From positions 1-64,000 of the forward strand of contig JAUJYZ010001585.1 in NCBI GenBank assembly GCA_033675265.1: DNA of 64,000 nucleotides. The letters run 5' to 3'. The stretch comes from Actinostola sp. cb2023. Taxonomy: Eukaryota > Cnidaria > Anthozoa > Actiniaria > Actinostolidae. Below, piece after piece: positions 36,740 to 48,800 of the stretch. The notes beneath the pieces are model-generated. The model did no database searches and was not told where the DNA came from. It worked only from the letters and a program-made list of their open reading frames with translations. Made by a program: the position numbers and the translations under genes. Each line of letters opens with the position of its first letter. Positions within the stretch are counted from its first letter, which is position 1.

Positions 36740-39700
36740 TGAGTATACAGAAGTTGTGGTCAGCAGCTTATCAACGAAATTCAAGATGGCAGACGTACGT
36801 AACGATAAATCAAATCACCAGCAGCATTCAAAAAGGATTTTGCCGTGCTCCCTTGCTCGAGCCAGTCGAGTCGTTCATTAATACTGCTTAGTAAATATGC
36901 AAATATCCTAGAGAATACTTTTTGGCCTTGCAATTCTGTCTGAAAGTGTATTTCTAACAGATGTCTGTGGCTTAACTGGATCGTAATTTTATTGAGTTTG
37001 TGAAATCGTTTCTTGCAAGGTAATCGAAATGTGCTTCGCCATGCAGCTGTCAGCTAGGAGTGTGAGTGTTGAAGCTAATTACGTATGTATGCTCTACTGA
37101 GTTACGCAACGAGTGACTTAAATTCTGCAAGTAATACATGTAGGCTAAAACTACTTCTGTATGATGATACAAGCTATTAGGTTTCACATTTAAAATCTAT
37201 CAAAACAGCTTTATTAAGAAGCCCAAGTTCACGCTAGTAGAGCGTCTAGTTGAATTAGTTTTACGGACTTGGTCCCAGTCCCCTGCTCGATTTGGTAATG
37301 GCTAATATAAACACTACAGTCGAACCTCGATTAAGCGCTCGGGAAATTGGCAAGTGGCCGCTAAATAGAGAATGAATAGAGGTGTAAAACGAAAATGCTA
37401 AAGTACTCTTTCGGACATTGACCACTGTCCACTAAATAGCGGCTGACCGCTTAATAGGTGACCGCTTAGCTTCGACTATATTTAATATAGACCCTATGCA
37501 TAGACAAACTAAAACCTTTACAGTACAAATTGCTTCAGCCATCGGAAAGAGTACTTCAAAATACACAAAATTGGAAAGTTGGGTTGTTATGAACCTAATA
37601 TTCAAGAAGTTATTACGGATCAAAAACAGAGAGTTTTGTATGTGTTTATCAACCGAGGCCTTTAGAGCCTCGTTTTTATCTTTTTCCACACTATAAAGTA
37701 CTCATAACTTCGCAGGAATTTAATATTTCACCTTCAAACTCATAGACTAACTTTCTTGGAACATTTGCTACATTTTGAACCTTTTTGCTACTTAAAACAT
37801 AAATGCTCAACTATTATGCTCATTAGCAGCGGCCATTTTTGATAGGGTCTATAAGAGCCCATAGATATAACGTAAATATAACGTACGTACGTATCGTTTA
37901 CGTGCGTACTGAGCTAGATCAAAAGGGAGGAAAGAACATCGTTTTCTTATAAAAACGTAAGGGTGTGGACGGGGGTGTAATAGCTCAAAATATGAGCGTA
38001 TTTATTTCCCGAACCCTAATTGTTATTTTAGTAGTGGTCTCCCCAAGTCCAAGTAGTGGGAATGCAACGGCAACGGCTCAAGTCAACGGATCCACACAAG
38101 TACAGGCAACCTCGACTGCCCAAATAAACGTCAATGCCTCATCCTCTGTTGTGTCATTTGGTGGCCCCTCGTCTAATGGGTCTACAGCGTCAGTTATGAA
38201 TGGATCAGTCTCGCAAGCTGTATCTCCATCGTCAGTATCATCAGTAGCTTCATCTTCTTCTGGTGGGTCCTCATCTGGTGGGTCCTCATCTGGTGGGTCC
38301 TCATCTGGTGGGTCCTCATCTGGTGGGTCCTCATCTGGTGGGTCCTCATCCGGTGGGTCCTCATCTGGTGGGTCCTCTGGTCAGAACCTCACTCAAGAGC
38401 AAAAGGCCGTGGTACTTAAGTTTGATGAAGAGCGGAAAGCTGCATTGACAAAGGTACAAAATGCAATATTGAGTATTTTTTAGAAGCCTTTGTGCGCCCC
38501 CCACCCCCCGAAGTAATAGAAGATAATAGAGTCGTTTTCGTATGAGTGGGAAGTAGTTACGGTACGGTTCGTGCCGTGCGGTGACGGAACCGTCTCCCAG
38601 CATTATGATTGGTTCAGCAATGATTTTGCGCGCTGTGATTGGTTGAATACAATGTCTTCGATTCCGTACCATGACCGCGTAACTCCGTACCGTAGGTTTC
38701 CCACCCATACGAAAACGACTCTACTGCCTTGCTCAGTTATTGTTGTTGACTGTCTTTCATTCGCTCTAGATGGACATCAAGGCAGAAGTAAAGCCGACAG
38801 AAACACAGAATGCAGACATCAGTTACTTGTCAGAACTAGATAAACTCGTGAAGGAATCTCAAGATTTTGGGAGAGAATTTGACGCCAAATTTAATGGCAA
38901 TCTCAACTACGTTGTGGTAACAAAGTCAAATGGCGAGTCAACAATACTGATTGACTGACGGACTGACTGACTGGCGGACTGACTGGCGGACTGACTGACT
39001 GGCGGACTGACTGACTGGCGGACTGACTGGCGGACTGACTGGCGGACTGACTGGCGGACTGACTGGCGGACTGACTGACTGGCGGCGGACTGACTGGCGG
39101 ACTAACTGATTGACTGACTGGCGGACTGACTGGCGGACTGACTGGCGGACTGACTGGCGGACTGACTGGCGGACTGACTGGCGGACTGACTGGCGGACTA
39201 ACTGATTGACTGACTGGCGGACTGACTGACTGACTGGCGGACTGACTGACTGACTGGCGGACTGACTGGACTGACTGACTGGCGGACTGACTGATTGACT
39301 GACTGGCGGACTGACTGACTGACTGGCGGATTGACTGACTTGCGGACTGACTGACTGACTGACTGGCTGACTGACTGACTGACTGACTGACTGGCGGACT
39401 GACTGATTGACTGACTTGCGGACTGACTGAATGGCGGACTGACTGACTGGCGGACTAACTGACTGATTGGCTGACTGACTGGCGGGCTGTCTGACAGGCG
39501 GACTGACTGAATGACTGGCGGACGGCTGATTGGCACACTGACTGACTAACACTAACAATATAAACAAATTTACACAGTGTCTAAATATTTGCAGCTCTTC
39601 AAGTCAAGAAGTTTGACTGCGTTAATGACAGATTGTCTAAATTTCCTCAAAACGTTAATCCAAGGACCAATGGTGCAGTTGCCAATTGTATATCCTTACC

Positions 39701-42700
39701 CCTTGAATGCCCTATTGAGATCATCAAAGGTAAGAAGAGTTACATGATGCTTGTAACTCGTGTAGAGCAGCCCGCGGGGTTGGGCTTGCTTCCTTCCTTC
39801 CTTCCTTCCTTCCTTCCTTCCTTCCTTCCTTCCTTCCTTCCTTCCTTCCTTCCTTCCTTCCTTCCTTCCTTCCTTCCTTCCTTCCTTCCTTCCTTCCTTC
39901 CTTCCTTCCTTCCTTCCTTCCTTCCTTCCTTCCTTCCTTCCTTCCTTCCTTCCTTCCTTCCTTCCTTCCTTCCTTCCTTCCTTCCTTCCTTCCTTCCTTC
40001 CTTCCTTCCTTCCTTCCTTCCTTCCTTCCTTCCTTCCTTCCTTCCTTCCTTCCTTCCTTCCATCCCTCCACACTTTCAGACAGAAAAATTGCAAGACCAA
40101 ATGATATTTTCGAGGGTCGTTCGTTGAACAATCTGAAACAACTCTCTAACTGCAAGAGGTTCGACTGATTTGTAGTCAGATAAACTTCTTGCAGTTAGAG
40201 AATCGTTTCTGATTGTTCAACGAACAATAAACGGTTACTGAACTATTTCTGGGTGACCGCACGGTTTTGCGATTCTCACTGTAGCCTGAAGCAGTAAACA
40301 CTTCGAAGTACTACACTAATTGTTGAGAAATCGTCTACACTTTGTGTCGCGAAACTATATCTGAGCCTTCGTTTTTGTCAGCGACACAGAGCGCATGCGC
40401 CTTAGAACCCAGATCAATTTGTGACGGAATGAAGAAGAACAAACAGGGCATTCCACAGGAAGCCCGAGTAACTAATTAGTTACGGCTTCCTTTGGAATGC
40501 AATCGGTGTTACTTGAGTCAGACATCTCACGCATATTTCATGTCGCCGCTTAAGATCCTCCATCAAGAAGACGACGTGAAGTTCAACTCAGTGTAGAGAT
40601 GGATTTGGACGACCTTCCACAGATAGATGAAGACCCGATTGAGTACATCCACATGTATCGGTATATACGAACCAGGAGAGAGGCGATTCAGAACGCTAAC
40701 AGCGTTTGCTTGCAGAAAATGGACAGCCAGTGTTTGAGTAAGTACCATGTATTGCCCTGATACATTTGTATGCTTCTGTGGCAGAAACGCTGATTGATTC
40801 GCTCCGCGAGGTTCGTGAAAGGGTGAAATCCCTACGGACTTACGAGCACCTTCCTGCACCTTACAAGAAAATAGAAACGTTTTGTTTATCAATGAATCAA
40901 CATCATTATTATCACCATCGCCATAATTACCACTACCATCATCATCATCATCGCCATAATCACCACTACCATCATCATCATCATCATCATCGCCATAATC
41001 ATTACTACCATCATCATCATCATCACCACCATAATCACCATCATCATCATCGCCATAATCACCACTACCATCATCATCATCATCGCCATAATCACCACTA
41101 CCATCATCATCATCATCATCATCGCCATAATCATTACTACCATCATCATCATCATCACCACCATAATCACCATCATCATCATCGCCATAATCACCACTAC
41201 CATCATCATCATCATCATCATCATCGCCATAATCACCACTACCATCATCATCATCATCATCATCGCCATAATCATTACTACCATCATCATCATCATCACC
41301 ACCATAATCACCATCATCATCATCGCCATAATCACCACTACCATCATCATCATCATCGCCATAATCACCACTACCATCATCATCATCATCATCATCGCCA
41401 TAATCATTACTACCATCATCATCATCATCACCACCATAATCACCATCATCATCATCATCGCCATAATCACCACTACCATCATCATCATCATCATCATCGC
41501 CATAATCACCACTACCATCATCATCATCATCATCATCATCGCCATAATCACCACTACCATCATCATCATTGTCGTCATATTCATGACTGCATTAGATTTG
41601 CCAGTTTCGTGATTATCGTTGATTATCAAATGATCACTGACCACTGCCACTATCATCATCATCATCATCGCTATAATCACCACTACCATCATCATCATCA
41701 CCATTGTCGTCGTTATCGTCGTGATTATCAAATGATCGCCACTGCCACCATCATCATAATCACCACTATCATCATCATCATCATCATCACCACTATCATC
41801 ATCATCATAATCACCACTATCATCATCATCATAATCATCATAATCACCACTATCATCATCATTTTAAACACCACTATCATCATCATCATAATCACCACTA
41901 TCATCATCATCATAATCACCACTATCATCATCATAATCACCACTATCATCATCATCATCATAATCACCACTATCATCATCATCATCATAATCACCACTAT
42001 CATCCTCATAATTACCACTATCATCATCATCATCATAATCACCACTATCATCATCATCATAATCACCACTATCGTCATCATCATAATCACCACTATCATC
42101 ATCATCATAATCACCACTATCATCATCATCATAATCACCACTATCATCATCATCATAATCATCACTATCATCATCATCATCATAATCACCACTATCATCA
42201 TAATCATAATCACCACTATCATCATCATCATAATCACCACTATCATCATCATAATCATAATCACCACTATCATCATCATCATAATCACCACTATCATCAT
42301 CATCATCATCACCACTATCATCATCATCATCATCATCATCATCATAATCACCACTATCATCATCATCATCATAATCACCACTATCATCATCATCATCATA
42401 ATCACCACTATCATCATCATAATCACCACTATCATCATAATCATCATAATCACCACTATCATCATAATCACCACTATCATCATCATCATCATAATCACCA
42501 CTATCATCATCATCATCGCCATCGTTATCGTCGTGATTATCAAATGATCGCAACTACCACCATCATCATAATCACCACTGTCATCACCATAATCACCACT
42601 CATCATCATCATCATAATCACCACTATCATCATCATCATAATCACCACTATCATCATCACCATCATAATCACCACTATCATCATCACCATAATCACCACT

Positions 42701-45489
42701 CATCATCATCATCATAATCACCACTATCATCATTATCATAATCACCACTATCATCATCACCATCATAATCACCACTATCATCATCATCATCATAATCACC
42801 ACTATCATCATCATCATCATAATCACCACTATCATCACCATCATCATCATAATCACCACTATCATCATCATCATCGCCATTGTCGTCGTTATCGTCGTGA
42901 TTATCAAATGATCGCCACTGCCACCATCATAATAATCACCACTATCATCATCATCATAATAATCACCACTACCATCGTCATTATCATCGCCATCATCTTC
43001 GTTGTTTCATACTTGTAAACTTTGTTCATAGTGATCGCGTTAACGGTGGGTTTCGTTCTTCATTTCAGACACGAGACTGAACATGACCATCAAAATAACG
43101 AGTCTCAACTATACCTCAGACTTAGCAAACAAACAATCTGCAGCCCGCAATACTTTGACGGAGAAGATCAAAAGCATTGTAAGATCTTAAAGCGCATTCA
43201 GTAATCGGGTTTTCTAGTCTTGTTTTTAAGTTTTCCGTGATGTTTGTTTGTAGCTGAAGCAAAACCTTACCGCTAACACCATCAAGTACGTCAACATCCA
43301 CAGTTTTGAATTCAGGTAATTAACGTTTTACAAGGAATTCTACTTGCTCTTAAGTGTATATGACGCAAAAAAAAGTATTTTGAAAATCGATTACATATGA
43401 AGTGAATAGTGGGATGGTTCAGTATTTTGTGTTTTGAGCTTCGCATTTGCGAGTTATAAAGGTTTGAAATCGTGATATGGTAATTTGGTGACGTCAGAGT
43501 GGGTTTAATTTATCAGTTTTACAAAAGCGCCGTTGTACAAATTATTGACATTTTTTATTCTGGCAAAAAGTTTTCTACAACTTATATAAATGATGTTCAT
43601 TTTTTTTTCTATTTCATAAAAAAAGTGACGCTTGAAAAAATGAAAATAAGTTACGGCAAAAAAGACAATCTGACGTCACCGAATTTCAAACCTTTATAAC
43701 TCGCAAATGCGAAGCACAAATCACAAAATACTGTCATATGCACTTTAATATGGTCATAGAGTGGGAAACCTACGGCACGGAGTTACGGTCACGGTACGGC
43801 ATCGAACACATTCTCTTCAACCAATCACAGAGCACAAAATCATCACTCAACCAATCACAATGCTTGGACACGGCACGGTCACGGGACGAACCGTACCGTA
43901 ACTACTTCCCACTCGTACGAAAACGACTCTATCTTGTCTCGACACCTGTCAATGCGACCTGTCAATGTCTTGCCTTGACGTCTTTGCTTTAATCGTGCGT
44001 GGCAGAATTGTGATATGACTTTGACAACAGTGGTTTTCAATGATACGCGGGCTCAGAAGTTAAAACACCAACTTCTTTTCGGGAATTTTCGCTTCTGTCA
44101 ATCAAACTTCCGAACGCCGCTCGAGTGAAAGTCGGCCGATCCCGAGCGTAGAGCGCCATCTTTGAAAACGTCCACTAGAATCCTTCAACATGACACGGAA
44201 AACACAGCTCTGAAATTTGATTGATAGAAACTAAAGTACCTGATTCAAAGTTGACGTTTGAACTTCTGAGCCCGCGTAATATTAAAAACCGCTGAAAGTA
44301 GCCTCTCAAAGCAGACGCGTCCAGGCTTCCGTTTTACTACGCCGGCCGCCTGGACACGCGTTTGCTTTAGGAGGCTACTGAAAGGACTAAGATATGATAT
44401 GCATAACATTCTTGATCTTATTTTTTCTTCATTTGTTGTGTAGGCCTGGTAGTGTTATTAGTACCTATTATGTCGATTATTACAGTGGTGCTTCGTCTGG
44501 TCTCAAAGAACACTTGCAACAGATTACCAATACAACATCGTTTGGTTCGTATACCATTGAGCCAGCTTTTTCTACTGTTAAACAAGTTGTCGTTGGTAAG
44601 CCACCTTATTAGTTTACGAGTTGTTGTTCATGATGTTATTATTGTAGATGTTGCTATCGTTGTTGTTTCTGTCACTGTTTTTTTGTTGTTGATTGTTGTT
44701 GTTGATGTTGATGCCGTCGTTGTTGATGCTGTTGTTGTTGATGCTGTTGTTGTTGATGCTGCTGTTGTTGTTGTTGATGCTGTTGTTGTTGTTGATATTG
44801 TTGTTGCTGTTGTTGATAATGTTGTTGTTGTTGTTGTTGCTGTTGTTGTTGCTGTTGTTGATAATGTTGTTGTTGTTGTTGTTGTTGTTGCTGTTGTTGA
44901 TAATGTTGTTGTTGTTGTTGTTGTTGCTGTTGTTGATAATGTTGTTGTTGTTGATGTTGCTGTTGTTGATGCTGTTGATGTTGAACCGTCGTTGTTGATG
45001 CTGTTGTTGTTGTTGATGCTGTTGTTGTTGCTGTTGTTGTTGCTGTTGTTGTTGCTGTTGTTGATGCTGTTGTTGTTGTTTGTTGATTCTGCTGTGTTGA
45101 TGCTGTTGTTGTTGTTGTTGTTGTTGTTGTTGATGCTGTTGTTGTTGTTGATGCTGTTGTTGTTGTTGATGCTGTTGTTGTTGTTGCTGTTGTTGATGCT
45201 GTTGTTGATGCTGTTGTTGTTGTTGATGCTGTTGTTGATGTTGCTGTTGTTGATGCTGTTGTTGTTTTGTTGTTGTTGTTGTTGTTGTTGCTGTTGTTGT
45301 TGTTGTTGTTGTTTCTGTCACTGTTTTTTGTCGTTCTTAATGACCCACATGCTGTGTGTTGATGCTGTTGTTGTTGTTATTGTTGTTGTTGTTGCCGTTG
45401 GTTTTGTTGTTTTTGTCGCTGTTTTTTGTCGTTCTTGATGACCACACATTCTCCGTGGTTGATGCTGTTGTTGACGATGATGATGATGC

Positions 45490-45520
<31 letters not shown>

Positions 45521-45844
45521 GCTGTTGTTGATGCTGTTGTTGTTGTTGTTTCTGTCACTGTTTTTTGTCGTTCTTAATGACCACACATTCTCCGTGGTTG
45601 CTGCTGTTGTAGTTGATGTTATTGTTGTTGTTGTTGCCGTTGGTTTTGTTGTTTTTGTCGCTGTTTTTTGTCATTCTTGATGACCACACATTCTCTGTGG
45701 TTGATGATGTTGTAGTTGATGCTGTTGTTGACGATGATGATGATGCTGTTGTTGTTGTTGTTGCTGCTGCTGCTGTTGTTGTTGTTGTCGATGCTGTACG
45801 TTGTTGCTGCTGCTGTTGTTGATGATGCTGCTGTTGTTGATGCT

Positions 45845-45875
<31 letters not shown>

Positions 45876-48800
45876 CTGCTTTTTTTGTGGTTGTCATATG
45901 CATTCTCAACCTGTCATTTGCCCGGCGATATATATGTCTTCCTTACTAGCAACTTTGTTTTACGTTGCGTATCCGTTCGCACATTACTCGACTCTTGCAC
46001 ACCATACAAAGGGTGAGCGAGATCTGTAGCATATCCCTTATCCCTTACGTTCTCTTCAAAGTCGATGGTGGATGGTCGAACTACAGCACGTGGCCCTCGA
46101 CATCTTCCGCATCATCTGCCAAATGCGGCAAGAATTTCCAGGTTTCCAGGACAAGAACGTGTAACAAGCCCAGCCCACAAAATGGCGGCAAACTTTGCAC
46201 TGGACCAACGGAAGAATTCAAGCCATGTGGTAAGGATTTAGCATTTTAGTGAATTCAGTAAAGTTATCTACGTTTTCTTGATGTTATAGTAATACATGTT
46301 CATTATTCCAGAATGGGGCGGGAAATATGATACCGCTGGCGCAATCATCTCCAGCCCATACTGGCCGTCTAAGTACCCGTGCAACGTCGATTCTCTGTGG
46401 GTACTTGTAGCACCGTCCAACCACACGGTAGAGCTACGAATCGAACAGTTTCAGCTGGAAACCGACAAGAAGTGCTTCTACGACTACGTTGAGATCTTTG
46501 ATGGCAACTCGACTAAATCTCCTGTGTTGATGACCAGGACATGTGGAAGTAAAGGCGTCAACAGAACCATTCAATCCACCGATACCACCATGACTGTACA
46601 CTTTAAATCGGATCGAACTGTTATCTTTAAAGGCTTTAAAGCTACGTGGAACAAAGTAGTGAAACCTTGGAAACGTGAGTTAATAAAGGGGGATGGGAAG
46701 AGGTCTTACCCTGCATCGTCGCCGAAGGGCGTGGCAGAGGGGACGAGATACCGGATGTTTTCTCTATCCCGGCTGCATCGTCGCCAAAGGGGGAGGGGGT
46801 AAGTGGAGGATGGGAAGAGGTCTGGATATTGTTTTACACTGCATCGTCTCCGAAGGGCGTGGCGGAGGGGAAGAGATCCTGGGTGTTTTCTCTACCCTGC
46901 ATCGTCGCCGAAGGGGGAGGGGGTAAGTGGAGGATGGGAAGAGGTCTGGATATTGTTTTACCCTGCATCGTCTCCGAAGGGCGTGGCGGAGGGAAAGAGA
47001 TACCGGATGTTTTCTCTATCCCGGCTGCATCGTCGCCGAAGGGGGAGGGGGTAAGTGGAGGATGGGAAGAGGTCTGGATATTGTTTTACCCTGCATCGTC
47101 TCCGAAGGGCGTGGCGGAGGGAAAGAGATACCGGATGTTTTCTCTATCCCGGCTGCATCGTCGCCAAAGGGGGAGGGGGTAAGTGGAGGATGGGAAGAGG
47201 TCTGGATATTGTTTTACCCTGCATCGTCTCCGAAGGGCGTGGCGGAGGGAAAGAAATACCGGATGTTTTCTCTATCCCGGCTGCATCGTCGCCAAAGGGG
47301 GAGGGGGTAAGTGGAGGATGGGAAGAGATCTGGATATGTTTTACACTGCATCGTCGCTGAAGGATGTGGGGAAGGGGAAGAGATACCGGATGTTTTCTCT
47401 ACCCTGTATCTCGCCGAAGAGGGGGAGGGGGAAGTGCTGGATGTTTGCCATAAAATATACAATACTCATTGGAACCACTAAACGTAACTTAGTTTGTTGT
47501 CCTGCGCTGTGGCCATGAACAACTCCTCAGAACCCTGTTGCGTGTTTCTTCTATTTTTTAAAAGTACATGTTTCCCTTTTGGGATTCCTGTGGCAAGAGT
47601 TTGACGGAGAAGGGACTAACAACGACTCGGTTCAAGTCTTCTATCTACTTTTGCCATAGAGAATCCAGATGATTAAGTTGTTTTCTGTGAAGGGTACTTA
47701 TAGTTATACGTAAGAATAGCACTCTCACCACTATATATGCTACTTTACAGGGCCCAAACCAATACAGTATAAAGAACAAAATGTAACCGTAACGAACGTC
47801 ATCTCTTGCCCTACGTACAACGACACATTCGTCACACTAGGAAGAGCTACAACATGTTCCACAAGGTAGGCTATCATTAATGAATAGAATAGATGGTGTG
47901 TGTTTGTAAAATAAGCGGAGTGGAGGATTGTCATCCCCATCATTCGTCATCAGCATCATCATCATTATCATCGCATCATTCATCATCGTCATCATCAGTC
48001 ATCATTATCATCATCATCATAATAATAATAATAATGATATAGCACAATCTTCATAGCGCTTACAATATCACTAAAAATATTAAAAATAAATAAAATAAAT
48101 AACAAATAGAAATACCGTATAATATTAGAAATCATCATCATCATTATCATCATGTTTAGCGACATACAAACCTTCCTGAGCATGAATACTCCAGTTTCGA
48201 GTTGTTTAGACACCGCTGTACTCCTTGACAAACAAGAGCATTTGCTCAGGCTTAGCCTCAATTCAGTGTAAATTTTGTACAAATACCGACGAGAACGCGA
48301 AAATATTGACAATGGAAACTTTTAAAATTCCACGGGTTATTATTCTCTGCATTTAATTTGACTAAGGCTGAGCAAACGCGTCTTTTGTCAAGGCATAAAC
48401 CGCTCGAAACTGGAGTATATCGAAATTAACGTAGATCCCTAACTGACCACCTCCTGTAACCGACCACCTTGCCTGATATAAAAGGGTAGTCGCTAACGAG
48501 AGGTTCGACCGTAATTGCTATCGTGGTGATCAGTGCTCTCAATGCCTTCACCACTATGGTCACCATTATCATCCTAACTATTTAACTAATAGAAGATGAC
48601 TCTCCGTGCTTCTATACAAAAGTAATGCACGCTGAGGTCTTGAAAGCTGCTAGTGGATGCACGAGCGGAAAGCAAATGCATTCAGCAGCTTTTAAGACCT
48701 CAGAAGTGCATTATTTTTGTATAGAAGCACCGAGAGTCATCTTCTATTCGCTTTATAATATAAAACTAGTTTTAGACAGGATTTCTGCTTTGCTTTCGCT

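Noticed and set aside
36496..36891. Overlapping 62-83 codon frames around the U6-like copy
   Set aside because: They run through the U6-like sequence and a repeat; no coding features.
38938..39567. 209-codon minus frame rich in Ser, Val and Gln
   Set aside because: Translation of the CTGA/CTGGCGGA minisatellite.
39633..40155. Frames with LPSF or EGRK repeats
   Set aside because: Tetranucleotide (CTTC)n read in different frames.
40766..42907. His/Tyr, Ile/Thr, Met/Val and Asp-rich frames up to 593 codons
   Set aside because: CAT-type triplet tract in a receptor intron; only the short non-repeat start at 40785 was kept as part of a candidate nested gene.
44452..46016. Val/Leu-rich plus frames and Asn/Gln-rich minus frames
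   Set aside because: TTG triplet tract; the first codons overlap a real receptor exon in another frame.
46693..47518. Series of overlapping 77-127 codon plus frames with HRRRRG-like repeats
   Set aside because: The 128-bp minisatellite read through all three frames.
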